64,000 nt of DNA from Microbacterium ginsengiterrae (lineage in GTDB: Bacteria; Actinomycetota; Actinomycetes; Actinomycetales; Microbacteriaceae). Position numbers and translations under genes: made by a program. The stretch covers positions 2,170,001 to 2,234,000 of the forward strand of contig NZ_JACHMU010000001.1 in assembly GCF_014205075.1 (NCBI RefSeq), written 5' to 3'. The stretch's first letter is position 1. Every line of letters begins with the position of its first letter. The notes below the pieces were generated by a model. The model saw only the letters and a program-made list of their open reading frames with translations, made no database searches and was not told the origin of the DNA. Shown piece by piece: positions 26,856 through 35,018 of the stretch.

Positions 26856-27596
26856 ATGAATGATGGGCGGGCGACATCCTTCGGTGCGGCGGCGGCCGAC
26901 TACGAGGCTGCTCGGCCGGACTATCCCTTCGACGCGGTCGCGTGGATGCTCGAGAACATGCCGCACGGATCGCGCCGCATCGCCGACGTCGGCGCCGGCA
27001 CGGGCAAGCTGACCCGCGTGCTGGCCGATGCGCCGGATGCCGAGGTCGTCGCGGTCGACCCCGACCCCGAGATGCTGGCGACGCTGCGCTCCGCTGTTCC
27101 CGGCGTTCCGACGTTCGTCGGGACGGCCGAGCGGATGCCGGTGCCCGATGCGAGCCTGGATGCGGTCGTGCTCGGTCAGGCGTGGCACTGGGTGGACCCG
27201 GCTGCGGCCAGTACGGAGATCGGCCGCACGGTGCGGTCCGGCGGCGTGCTCGGTCTGATCTGGAACACGCGCGACAGTCGTGTCGCCTGGGTGCGGCGTC
27301 TCACGGCGATCATGCACTCGAGCGCCGCCGAAGAGATGCTCGCGGCGGGCGGACCCACGATCGCCGCACCCTTCCGCGAGGTCGAAGCGGGGCAGTGGGA
27401 GTGGTCGCGGGCCATGACGCGTGCGCAGCTGCACCGGATGGCGGACTCGCGCAGTCACCTCATCACGGCATCCGAGGACGAGCGGTGCGCGATCCACCAG
27501 GAGATGGACCGGCTGTTCGACGAGCTCGGACTGCGCGCGGACGAGACGATCGAGATGCCGTACGTGACGAGGGCGTACCGGGCAGTGCGGAGTTGA
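26856..27596 (+). CDS. class I SAM-dependent methyltransferase
   Basis: The 246-residue protein has motif I VGAGTGKLTR, an acidic motif II (VAVDPDPEML) and motif IV-like GQAWHWVD, typical of the Methyltransf_11 group of small-molecule methyltransferases. The substrate is unknown. The start is fixed by the -10 box 6 nt upstream; the frame is open for 400 nt upstream but runs antisense through the exonuclease gene. The HAD gene follows with a 2-nt gap after the stop. Confidence 0.82.
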   Translation: MNDGRATSFGAAAADYEAARPDYPFDAVAWMLENMPHGSRRIADVGAGTGKLTRVLADAPDAEVVAVDPDPEMLATLRSAVPGVPTFVGTAERMPVPDASLDAVVLGQAWHWVDPAAASTEIGRTVRSGGVLGLIWNTRDSRVAWVRRLTAIMHSSAAEEMLAAGGPTIAAPFREVEAGQWEWSRAMTRAQLHRMADSRSHLITASEDERCAIHQEMDRLFDELGLRADETIEMPYVTRAYRAVRS

Positions 27597-27598
27597 CC

Positions 27599-28327
27599 GT
27601 GGCCGTCCGCGCCGTGTTCTTCGACCTGGACGACACGCTGGTCCGAGACGGAGCGGAAGAGGCCGTGCGCCGCACGGCGAGGGCGCTCGCCGCCCGACAC
27701 GGGTTCGGCGCGGACGACATCCTCGCGGCGAACGTCGAGGCCTGGCAACAGGGCTGGGCCTCACTCGGCGACTCGTGGATGCGGGGACCCCTGAGTGATG
27801 ACGCCCTCCCACGGGACATCTGGCGGCGGACCCTGGAGCGCTACGGCCAGGGGGATCGCTCGCTCGTCGATGAAGCCGTCGACCTGCATCTCAGCGCGGA
27901 ACGGGTGACCTTCACTCCGTTCGAGGAGACCGCCGAGGTCCTCGACGCGCTTCGAGCGCGCGGTGTCGCCGTCGGGCTGATCACGAACGGACCGGCGCAG
28001 TTCCAGCGCGGTAAGCTCGCCGCCGCCGGCATCCGGGACCGTTTCGATCTCGTGGTGACCTCCGGGGATCTCGGAATCCTCAAACCGGACGTCGAGGTGT
28101 TCCGGCATGCGCTCGCCGGTCTGGACGCGGACGCCGGTGGGGCGGTGCACGTCGGCGACGATTTCGCTGCGGACGTCGAGGGGGCTGTACGCGCCGGGAT
28201 GCAGGCGGTCTGGGTCAACCGCACGGGTGCCGCACCGCCGAAGGTCGACGTGCCCCATCACGACGGCCGTTCGCTGAGAGATGTGCTCGCGGTCGTGGGA
28301 GAGGGCGGCCTCAGCCGGCCCCGGTAG
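27599..28327 (+). CDS. HAD family hydrolase
   Basis: The 242-residue haloacid dehalogenase-type phosphatase shows all four motifs: FFDLDDTL (nucleophile aspartate), LITNGP, K in ILKPDVEVF and VGDDFAAD. An alpha-helical cap lies between motifs I and II (about residues 20-90). The substrate is not predictable. GTG at 27599 is chosen; an in-frame TTG at 27593 overlapping the methyltransferase stop is an alternative. It is probably co-transcribed with the methyltransferase. Confidence 0.83.
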   Translation: MAVRAVFFDLDDTLVRDGAEEAVRRTARALAARHGFGADDILAANVEAWQQGWASLGDSWMRGPLSDDALPRDIWRRTLERYGQGDRSLVDEAVDLHLSAERVTFTPFEETAEVLDALRARGVAVGLITNGPAQFQRGKLAAAGIRDRFDLVVTSGDLGILKPDVEVFRHALAGLDADAGGAVHVGDDFAADVEGAVRAGMQAVWVNRTGAAPPKVDVPHHDGRSLRDVLAVVGEGGLSRPR

Positions 28328-28338
28328 ACTCTTCCCCC

Positions 28339-29412
28339 GTGGCTCTCACTATCGGCATCGTCGGCCTGCCCAACGTCGGCAAGTCCACCCTCTTCAACGC
28401 ACTCACCAAGAACGACGTGCTCGCGGCGAACTATCCGTTCGCGACGATCGAGCCGAACGTCGGTGTGGTGAACCTCCCCGATTCGCGGTTGAACGTGCTC
28501 GCCGAGATCTTCGGCAGCGAGCGCATCCTTCCGGCGACGGTGTCCTTCGTCGACATCGCCGGCATCGTACGGGGCGCCAGCGAGGGGGAGGGGCTCGGCA
28601 ACCAGTTCCTCGCGAACATCCGCGAGGCGGATGCCATCGCCCAGGTCGTGCGCGGATTCGTCGACGACGACGTCGTTCACGTCGACGGGGCGATCAACCC
28701 GCAGGGCGACCTTGAGACCATCAACGCCGAGCTCATGCTCGCGGATCTGCAGACCGTCGAGAAGGCCATTCCCCGCTTCGAGAAGGAGGTGCGCGGCAAG
28801 AAGCTCGACCCGTCGGTGCTCGAGGCCGCCAACGCCGCCAAGGACGCCCTCGAGCGCGGTCAGCTCCTCTCGGTGAGCGGGATCGATCTCGCGCCGATCA
28901 AGGAGCTGGGCCTGCTGACCTCGAAGCCTGTCATCTTCGTGTTCAACGTCGACGAGAGCGTGCTGACGGATGCCGCGCGGAAGGCCGAGCTGGAGGCGCT
29001 CGTCGCACCGGCGAAGGCGATCTTCCTCGACGCCAAGATCGAATCCGAGCTCATCGACCTCGACCCGGAGGATGCCGCCGAGCTGCTGGCGTCCACCGGC
29101 CAGGAAGAATCCGGCCTCGACCAGCTCGCCCGCATCGGTTTCGACACTCTCGGTCTCCAGACCTACCTCACCGCAGGGCCCAAGGAGGCCCGTGCGTGGA
29201 CGATCCCCAAGGGGTCGAAGGCCCCGCAGGCCGCTGGGGTCATCCACACGGACTTCGAGAAGGGCTTCATCAAGGCGGAGGTCATCTCCTTCGACGACCT
29301 CGTCGAGACGGGTTCCGTCGTCGAGGCCCGCGCGAAGGGCAAGGCGCGTCTCGAGGGCAAGGACTACGTCATGCAGGACGGCGACGTCGTGGAGTTCCGC
29401 TTCAACGTCTGA
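28339..29412 (+). CDS. ychF: redox-regulated ATPase YchF (Obg-like)
   Basis: The 357-residue Obg-family P-loop protein has G1 GLPNVGKST, a coiled-coil insert and a C-terminal TGS domain ending in the invariant DGDVVEFRFNV. The G4 position reads FNVDE rather than NKxD, which explains the family's ATP preference over GTP. It binds ribosomes and is linked to stress responses. A TAGACT box lies 8 nt before the GTG start, so the leader is at most a few nucleotides. Confidence 0.95.
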   Translation: MALTIGIVGLPNVGKSTLFNALTKNDVLAANYPFATIEPNVGVVNLPDSRLNVLAEIFGSERILPATVSFVDIAGIVRGASEGEGLGNQFLANIREADAIAQVVRGFVDDDVVHVDGAINPQGDLETINAELMLADLQTVEKAIPRFEKEVRGKKLDPSVLEAANAAKDALERGQLLSVSGIDLAPIKELGLLTSKPVIFVFNVDESVLTDAARKAELEALVAPAKAIFLDAKIESELIDLDPEDAAELLASTGQEESGLDQLARIGFDTLGLQTYLTAGPKEARAWTIPKGSKAPQAAGVIHTDFEKGFIKAEVISFDDLVETGSVVEARAKGKARLEGKDYVMQDGDVVEFRFNV

Positions 29413-29459
29413 GCACATGCGTCGAACCGCAGGGCAGTCGCTCTGTCGGACGCCCCGGC

Positions 29460-29465
29460 TATCGT
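29460..29465 (+). promoter_or_regulatory. -10 box of a leaderless promoter (VOC protein)
   Basis: TATCGT precedes the ATG at 29472 by exactly 6 nt. Confidence 0.5.
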
Positions 29466-29471
29466 CGGCTC

Positions 29472-29864
29472 ATGACGGTTCATCTCGAAGGCATCACTGT
29501 GCTCGCCGACGATGTGGCTGTTCTCGCTGATTTCTATGAGCGCGCACTCGGCTGGGAAGTGGAGGTTCGCGAAGAGGCGTACGTGGCGTTCGGGGGACAA
29601 GGGGTCCGCGTCGCGATCTTCTCTCGTCGATCGATGAGCGAGGTCACCGACGGGCATCCGGCCTATGCCGCGCCATTCACCGACCAGGCGTTCGAACTGA
29701 ACCTTCAGTGCGACAGCGCGGACGAGGTGGAGCGGCGCTACGACCAGGTGGTGGCCGCCGGGGCGACGCCGACGGGGCGGCCGGCGCTGCGGGAGTGGGG
29801 CCAGTTCACCGGGTTCTTCGCGGATCCGGAGGGAAACGTTCACTCTCTGTTCGCCGATGTGTGA
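29472..29864 (+). CDS. VOC family (glyoxalase/bleomycin resistance-like) protein
   Basis: The 130-residue protein has the paired beta-alpha-beta-beta-beta units of the vicinal oxygen chelate fold. The first unit begins at ITVLADDVAVLADFYERALGW and the second ends in FADPEGNVHSLF. Family members are metal enzymes or drug-binding proteins; the exact role is unknown. The start is set by the -10 box. It is convergent with the NAD(P)H oxidoreductase gene 10 nt away. Confidence 0.8.
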   Translation: MTVHLEGITVLADDVAVLADFYERALGWEVEVREEAYVAFGGQGVRVAIFSRRSMSEVTDGHPAYAAPFTDQAFELNLQCDSADEVERRYDQVVAAGATPTGRPALREWGQFTGFFADPEGNVHSLFADV

Positions 29865-29874
29865 CGAGTGACGT

Positions 29875-30690
29875 CTACGGGCGGCGATCCTCGCCACGGG
29901 GAGCGTCTCCGACGTGGATGCTCAGCCCGGTCTCGCCAGGGACGACGTGGTCCTCGAGCTCCCACTCCGACGTGTACTCGCCTGTGAACTGCGGTCGATA
30001 TGGGATGGGCTCGTCGGTGAACAGGCCGTCCAGGCGGCGGAGGAAACCGTCCCGGACGGTGTCGTAACTCTCGATGCGATCGGCGCTGGCCTGGGCCCAG
30101 GGGGAGAGCACAGACATGCCCGTGTAGGCGAGCGTGCCGTGCAGGAGGGGGAAGAGCAGCTCTGTCAGCTCCCCGGACTTGCCACGCGGGCCGATGGAGC
30201 GCGGTCGGTCGCCCAACGTGGTGGCGACGAGGGCTCTCTTCCCGCGGAACGGGCCTTGTTCGAAGCGGAGCCGCCGTCCGGTGCCGGGGTGTTTGCCGAA
30301 GGCGAAGCCGCTGACGAACACCCGATCGAACCAGCCCTTCAAGATTGACGGCATCCCGTACCACCACAGGGGGAACTGGAGGATCAGCGCGTCGGCTCGG
30401 CGGAGCTTCGCCAGCTCCGCCTGCACGTCGCTCGGTTGCCTCCCCTCGATGTAGGCGAGTCGGATGTCCGCTGTGGCGCGGAAGGGACTCGAAGGTCCGG
30501 CCTCGTGGCCGGCGTCCCGCGGGCGCATGACCGGGTCCCAGTCCATCCCGTAGAGGTCCGATTCGAGCACCGCCAGGCCGGCGCCGCGCAGATGGGCGAT
30601 CCCGTCGCGTCGGAGGCTGCCGGTGAGAGAACGCGGCTCCGGATGGGCACTGACCCAGAGGATCGTTCGGGCTTCGTCGGTGCAGGGCAT
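29875..30690 (-). CDS. NAD(P)H dehydrogenase (quinone)-like flavodoxin-fold oxidoreductase
   Basis: The 271-residue protein has the Flavodoxin_2 fold: ILWVSAHPEPRSL at the N-terminus for FMN/FAD binding, and LILQFPLWWYGMPSILKGWFDRVF, the family's quinone-site block. It resembles MdaB/KefF-type reductases. ATG at 30690 starts close to the first strand. It is divergent from an HxlR regulator across 67 bp containing a dyad, the usual arrangement for HxlR-controlled oxidoreductases. Confidence 0.85.
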   Translation of the reverse strand: MPCTDEARTILWVSAHPEPRSLTGSLRRDGIAHLRGAGLAVLESDLYGMDWDPVMRPRDAGHEAGPSSPFRATADIRLAYIEGRQPSDVQAELAKLRRADALILQFPLWWYGMPSILKGWFDRVFVSGFAFGKHPGTGRRLRFEQGPFRGKRALVATTLGDRPRSIGPRGKSGELTELLFPLLHGTLAYTGMSVLSPWAQASADRIESYDTVRDGFLRRLDGLFTDEPIPYRPQFTGEYTSEWELEDHVVPGETGLSIHVGDAPRGEDRRP

Positions 30691-30731
30691 GTCGCCCAGA
30701 CTGCCGAGGCAGGATGGAAGCGGCAAGTACG

Positions 30732-30743
30732 GACATTTATGTC
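30732..30743. promoter_or_regulatory. candidate HxlR operator dyad
   Basis: GACATTTATGTC is a perfect 5-bp inverted repeat with a 2-nt centre in the short gap between the divergent oxidoreductase and HxlR genes. It lies just upstream of the regulator's AGGAGG site. Confidence 0.45.
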
Positions 30744-30757
30744 ACTGAGGAGGAATC

Positions 30758-31099
30758 TTGCGGTTGCCTGTCGCGCGCGCAGTGGAGGTGTGTCCTGTCG
30801 AGGTGGCGGTGTCGGTGGTGGGCGGGACATGGAAGTTGACGCTCATCAAGCACCTGTCCGCGGGGAAGAGACGGTTCAACGAGCTGGGGCGCCTCGTGCC
30901 CCTCGCCAACCGGAAGACACTCACGCGCCAACTGCGAGAACTCGAGGAGGACGGGATCGTCGAGCGGACGGTGCACCCGGAGGTCCCACCTCGCGTCGAG
31001 TATGCGCTGACCGAGCTCGGTCACAGCCTCGGCCCTATCGTCGCCGCCATGGATCAGTGGGGTGCCGAGTTCGAGGCGCGCGCGACACGCCGCCGTTGA
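30758..31099 (+). CDS. HxlR family transcriptional regulator
   Basis: The 113-residue winged-helix regulator has the HxlR hallmarks: a conserved N-terminal cysteine (VCPVEVAVSVVGGTWK) and the recognition-helix region RRFNELGRLV...RKTLTRQLRELEEDGIV. The cysteine is the redox- or electrophile-sensing residue in some relatives such as YodB/HypR. The TTG start is supported by a strong AGGAGG 5 nt upstream. It probably represses or activates the divergent flavodoxin-fold reductase. Confidence 0.87.
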   Translation: MRLPVARAVEVCPVEVAVSVVGGTWKLTLIKHLSAGKRRFNELGRLVPLANRKTLTRQLRELEEDGIVERTVHPEVPPRVEYALTELGHSLGPIVAAMDQWGAEFEARATRRR

Positions 31100-31121
31100 C
31101 CGCGAGTTCGGACGAGCCGGG

Positions 31122-32057
31122 TCAGCCGCCGCCACCGCCGTCCGAGGCCACGGTGAACTGCGAGGAGTCCGATTCGAACCTCAGCGGTCGGGCGTCATCC
31201 GGTTCGATGAGACAGTCGGTGCGCACGCGGCCCCGGACGGTGCGCCGCGCGAAGAACACGGCCAGAGGTTCGCCGACGAGCGGAACCCGGCCGGGCGCGG
31301 TGCTCATGTGCGCCTTCACCCGCACCGGCCCCTCGGGCAGTTCCACCTCGACGACGGTCTCGAACTGGCTGAGCGTGCCGATCTGTGTGTGCGTGAAGAT
31401 CCTCTGCTTCAGCGTCCCCGTGGTGCGGGTGCCGGTCTCCCGCATGTGTGCGATGCGCCGCTGCGCCCGACGGGCAGCGGCGCCGACGAACGGGATCGCG
31501 AGCAGCAGAGCCACTGCGACCACGACGGCGACCGCGGCGAAGATCATCGTGACCTCGGGATCGGGCAGCTGCCAGGCAGGCACACCCGACGGAGGATCGC
31601 TCAGATACACCGCGAAGATGCGCAGGTGCGCGAGAAGCGCGACTGATACGCCCAGAGTCGCCGGGAAGCCGACGACGAGCGCCGCCACGCGGTGCTGACC
31701 GAAACGCGCGAGGACCGTCGAGTACAACCCGAAGGTGCCCAACACTGCGAGCATCAGCGCCCCGACCCCGACGATGACGTACCACCACCACTGCTGCGAC
31801 ATCTCCTCCACCCATGGAACGGGGAACGGCACGGCCACCCGACTCAGAGCGAAGAAGCCGAAGATCGCCCAAAAGGCGAACACCGCGATCGCGCGTAAGA
31901 CGGTGCCCGTCCCGAGCGCCCCTGGCCGGGCTCCCGGTGCCAGCGATGTGATGCGCTCGCCGCGACGATCCGTGGAGAAGATCGGGCCGTCGACCCACCA
32001 GCGTGCGGCCTGTGCAGCGGGAGCGAGGGCGTCGTGAGCCGTCGAGCGTGGCATCAT
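31122..32057 (-). CDS. DUF3592-like membrane protein
   Basis: The 311-residue protein has four membrane helices (about residues 50-72, 85-108, 120-140 and 160-185), then a soluble domain with TTGTLKQRI and VRVKAHMSTAPGRVPLVGEPL, resembling DUF3592-type proteins. Function is unknown. Two adjacent ATG codons follow GGAGG; the first (32057) is used. The protein ends in a Gly-rich tail. Confidence 0.6.
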   Translation of the reverse strand: MMPRSTAHDALAPAAQAARWWVDGPIFSTDRRGERITSLAPGARPGALGTGTVLRAIAVFAFWAIFGFFALSRVAVPFPVPWVEEMSQQWWWYVIVGVGALMLAVLGTFGLYSTVLARFGQHRVAALVVGFPATLGVSVALLAHLRIFAVYLSDPPSGVPAWQLPDPEVTMIFAAVAVVVAVALLLAIPFVGAAARRAQRRIAHMRETGTRTTGTLKQRIFTHTQIGTLSQFETVVEVELPEGPVRVKAHMSTAPGRVPLVGEPLAVFFARRTVRGRVRTDCLIEPDDARPLRFESDSSQFTVASDGGGGG

Positions 32058-32121
32058 GGCACCTCCCTCTGCGTCGTGTGAGCGACCGTAGCAGGACGCC
32101 GCCATTCGTGCGAGCGAGCCC

Positions 32122-32574
32122 TCACCCCGATGCATCCGGCCGCCTGCGGCCCGCCTTCGTGTCCGAACGGCGACGCTTGCCCTCCAGCCTCCGTCGCTGA
32201 GACCCCTTCGTAGGGCGGGTCTGGCGGCGCGTGGCCGTCGGAGCGACAGCCGCGCGCAGCAGCTCGGCCATCCGCTCCTTCGCCGCGAGTCGGTTCTGGC
32301 GCTGCGAACGATGCTCGGATGCGGTGATGGTGAGAACCGTGCCGACCAGTCGCGCACCGAGTCGCCGAATGATGCGCTCGCGCTGGATCTCGTCGAGTGC
32401 TGTGGTGGTGCCGAGGTCGAGGCTGAGCTGCACGCGAGAATCTGTGGTGTTCACTCCCTGCCCGCCGGGACCGGAGGCACGGGAGAACTGCTCGGTGAGT
32501 TCTGCGGCCGGCACCCGCAGGCCGCGCGGAGCGCCGGGGCCGGGGAGCACGCGCAGATCGCGCAGATCGTCCAT
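32122..32574 (-). CDS. arfB: alternative ribosome-rescue peptidyl-tRNA hydrolase ArfB
   Basis: The 150-residue class I release-factor-like protein has GGQ in GPGGQGVN (about residues 36-43) and a basic C-terminal tail (RRRLEGKRRRSDTKAGRRR) that enters the empty mRNA channel of stalled ribosomes. It hydrolyses the peptidyl-tRNA ester without a stop codon. The domain lacks codon-recognition parts, as expected. It stands alone between the DUF3592-like and TetR genes. Confidence 0.92.
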   Translation of the reverse strand: MDDLRDLRVLPGPGAPRGLRVPAAELTEQFSRASGPGGQGVNTTDSRVQLSLDLGTTTALDEIQRERIIRRLGARLVGTVLTITASEHRSQRQNRLAAKERMAELLRAAVAPTATRRQTRPTKGSQRRRLEGKRRRSDTKAGRRRPDASG

Positions 32575-32625
32575 GCTCTCAGTCTGCCGCAGCCGGCGGA
32601 GCCCATCGCTGCAGGTCCGCTGCGC

Positions 32626-33198
32626 TCAGGTGCGCAGACTCCACTCGAGATAGGCCGCTGCGAGCTGGGCGGGGACCTCGGGAGCGGCGGCGCGGATCGT
32701 CGCCACCTGCGGGCGAGTGATGGTCGCGATCGCGGCCACGGTGCCGAGCGCCGTGATGTCGTCACGGATGACCCGACCGCTCTGCAGGCGGGTCAACAGC
32801 CCGTCGAGCGCGTCGAGGGCCGGTTGCTGGATGGCCGCGAGGGCTGATCCGGTCGACCCGGGATCAGTGGGAGTGGACGTGCCGACTCCGAGGCCGTCGG
32901 TGAGTGCGCCGAGCTCTGTCCTCATGAGGCGGTCGATCAGGCCCGTCCATGCGCTCGTGGGGTCTGTCGCGGCCGCGGCATCGGCCTCGGCGACCACATC
33001 GAGGATCTGCTGGACGATGTCGTCGATCACGGCGCGGACGAGGTGGTCGCGTGAGGAGAAGTTGCGATACAGCGTCGCGATACCGACGCCGCTCTCGGCA
33101 GCCACCGTCTCCAGCGGGACGTCTCCACCGCGCTCGGCGAACAGGTGGCGGGCGCTCGTGATGATCGACTGCCGTCGACGCGCGGCGTCGGATCTCAT
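32626..33198 (-). CDS. TetR/AcrR family transcriptional regulator
   Basis: The 190-residue protein has an N-terminal HTH (SGVGIATLYRNFSSRDHLVRAV) and a helical ligand-binding domain. It is divergent from a membrane efflux-like gene across 90 bp containing two adjacent 21-bp palindromes, which are likely its operators. The ATG has GAGGAGG 6 nt upstream. The ligand is unknown. Confidence 0.87.
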   Translation of the reverse strand: MRSDAARRRQSIITSARHLFAERGGDVPLETVAAESGVGIATLYRNFSSRDHLVRAVIDDIVQQILDVVAEADAAAATDPTSAWTGLIDRLMRTELGALTDGLGVGTSTPTDPGSTGSALAAIQQPALDALDGLLTRLQSGRVIRDDITALGTVAAIATITRPQVATIRAAAPEVPAQLAAAYLEWSLRT

Positions 33199-33229
33199 GT
33201 GGGCCTCCTCGATTTGACTTCCACCCTAA

Positions 33230-33250
33230 ACCGGAGGAATATCATCCGGT
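33230..33250. promoter_or_regulatory. candidate TetR operator 1
   Basis: An imperfect 21-bp palindrome with perfect 6-bp outer arms (ACCGGA / TCCGGT). It lies between the divergent tetR and membrane-protein genes and shares the CGGAGGAA core with operator 2. Confidence 0.55.
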
Positions 33251-33252
33251 AA

Positions 33253-33273
33253 AGCGGAGGAAATGCCTCCGCT
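33253..33273. promoter_or_regulatory. candidate TetR operator 2
   Basis: A 21-bp palindrome with perfect 8-bp arms (AGCGGAGG / CCTCCGCT) and a 5-nt centre, 2 bp from operator 1. Equal length and a shared half-site suggest binding of two dimers. Confidence 0.6.
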
Positions 33274-33288
33274 TGCTGAGAAGGATCC

Positions 33289-34308
33289 ATGACCCGCACC
33301 GCATCCGGAGCGAAGCCCGCCCTCACCTGGCTCGGGCTCACCGTCGCTCTCTCCGTCATCCTCGTCGCCCTGCTGATGCTCTTCATCTCGCCGTCGCTCA
33401 TGGCAGGACCGCGCGACCTTCACATCGGCCTCGTCGGGACCCCCGATCAGGTGCAGTCGGCGGCACAGCTCCTGGAGGAGGACTCGCCGGGCGCGTTCGT
33501 TCCCGAGGGCTACGACGATGTCGCGGACCTCGAGCAGGCGATCCGGGAGCGCGAGGTCGTCGGCGGGTTCGATCTCACCGAATCGGCGGTGACCGTGTAC
33601 GTCGCCGGGGCGGGATCGACGGCGATCGCCGGCGCCGTCAGCACCGCGGGCGCGTCGGTGGCCGCCGGAATCGGCGCAGTCCTCGAGGTGGTCGACGTCG
33701 TTCCCCTGCCGGACACCGACCCGACGGGCGTGGGTATCGGCGGTCTCGCCTTCCCGCTGGTGTTCGGAGGGATCGTCCCGGCGGTGGCGTTCCGCAGTCT
33801 CCTTCCGGGGCGCCGCGGATGGATCTTCGCCGGCCTGACCGGATTCAGCGTGATCGGTGGCCTCGTCGTCGCCGTCGTGCTCAAGTACGTGTTCGGCAGC
33901 TTCACCGGCGCCGTCCTTCCCGTCGCCCTGAGCGTCGCCCTCGGAATCGCGGCGCTGGCACTTCCTCTTGCGGCGCTCAACGAGTGCTTCGGAGCCAAGG
34001 GCTTCACCGCCGCGGCGATGGTGATGATGTTCGTCGGCAACCCGTTCGCAGGGATCGGCACGGGGGCGCAGTGGCTCCCCGGCGGTGTCGCGCTGATCGG
34101 TCAGCTGCTTCCGCCGGGATCCGCCGGCACCCTCGTGCGTTCGGTCGCCTACTTCGACGGCGCAGGGGGAGCCGGGGCGGCGATGATCCTGCTCGCGTGG
34201 GTGGCCGTGGGGCTCGTGCTCTGGTTCGTCGCGCCGCTCCTGCCCCGGAACGCCAGGCCGTCGGTCACCACGCAGGCCGAGGCGAGCGAGGTCCCCGTCG
34301 CTGCGTGA
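33289..34308 (+). CDS. efflux-type membrane protein (ABC-2/YhgE-like permease fold)
   Basis: The 339-residue protein has one N-terminal helix (about residues 14-35), an extracytoplasmic domain of about 100 residues, then five to six membrane helices. This topology matches ABC-2-type or YhgE/Pip-like proteins. No ATP-binding partner is adjacent. It is controlled, by inference, by the divergent TetR protein, suggesting inducible export of a toxic compound. The ATG has AAGGA upstream. Confidence 0.65.
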   Translation: MTRTASGAKPALTWLGLTVALSVILVALLMLFISPSLMAGPRDLHIGLVGTPDQVQSAAQLLEEDSPGAFVPEGYDDVADLEQAIREREVVGGFDLTESAVTVYVAGAGSTAIAGAVSTAGASVAAGIGAVLEVVDVVPLPDTDPTGVGIGGLAFPLVFGGIVPAVAFRSLLPGRRGWIFAGLTGFSVIGGLVVAVVLKYVFGSFTGAVLPVALSVALGIAALALPLAALNECFGAKGFTAAAMVMMFVGNPFAGIGTGAQWLPGGVALIGQLLPPGSAGTLVRSVAYFDGAGGAGAAMILLAWVAVGLVLWFVAPLLPRNARPSVTTQAEASEVPVAA

Positions 34309-34357
34309 ACCGGTGTGTCGCGGAATGAGCGCCTGCGGGCGGGGGCGGGCGTCGATG

Positions 34358-34439
34358 TAAAATCGGAACTCGGCTCGGCGCAGGTCCGGTGCGGTCCGCG
34401 CCGGTGGCCGGCCATCGGCAACGCAGACAGGGGTACCCA
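34358..34439 (+). promoter_or_regulatory. promoter and structured leader of the alpha/beta hydrolase-fold gene
   Basis: TAAAAT at 34358-34363 is a good -10 box. The predicted leader of about 70 nt is very GC-rich and contains a near-perfect 20-bp palindrome around GCCGGTGGCC. No strong ribosome site is seen before the GTG. The 131-bp gap after the permease gene holds nothing else recognisable. Confidence 0.35.
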
Positions 34440-35003
34440 GTGACGCAGCAGAGCATCTTCGAAGCGGACAGCCGTGCCGTGCCGTACGTCGTGGAGGGCG
34501 AGGGGCCGGTGTCTCTCGTGCTCGTGACGGATCGAGAGCTCGAGGGCGACGGTCTCGGCGTCGTCGCGCACTACCTCGCCGAGGAGTCGGGTTTTCACGT
34601 CATCCGCATCGGCCTGACATCCGATGGATCGGGTGCCGACACGCACATCGATGACGTACGGGCCGTGATCGATCACCTCGGCCTCACCGACACCTGGATC
34701 GGGGGCCACGGCTTCGGCGGCACCGTGGCACGTGCGTTCGCCGCGGCGCACACCGACCGCGTGAACGGACTGCTCCTGCTCGGTGCCGAGCACGACGAGA
34801 CGCCGCTCGCTCCGGCGATCCCGGTGCTCATCGTCCAGGGCTCGGAGGACACCGTCACACCACCGGTGAACGGCGAACGGCTGCAGGCGACCGCCCCCGA
34901 GCGGGCGAGTGTGAAGAGCCTCGTCGGTGCCGATCACTTCTTCCCGGTGACCCATCCGATCGAGACGGCCGTGATCATCGAGGAATACCTCGACTGGGAC
35001 TGA
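34440..35003 (+). CDS. alpha/beta hydrolase-fold protein lacking the nucleophile serine
   Basis: The 187-residue protein has the alpha/beta hydrolase core. At the nucleophile elbow, where G-x-S-x-G is expected (usually GHSFGG), the sequence reads GHGFGG, so serine is replaced by glycine. An acid (GSEDTV) and the histidine region (GADHFF) are kept. The cap is absent and the protein is short. It may be a non-catalytic binding protein. The GTG start is chosen before the first strand. Confidence 0.72.
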   Translation: MTQQSIFEADSRAVPYVVEGEGPVSLVLVTDRELEGDGLGVVAHYLAEESGFHVIRIGLTSDGSGADTHIDDVRAVIDHLGLTDTWIGGHGFGGTVARAFAAAHTDRVNGLLLLGAEHDETPLAPAIPVLIVQGSEDTVTPPVNGERLQATAPERASVKSLVGADHFFPVTHPIETAVIIEEYLDWD

Positions 35004-35018
35004 GTCTTGCAGGCAGGC

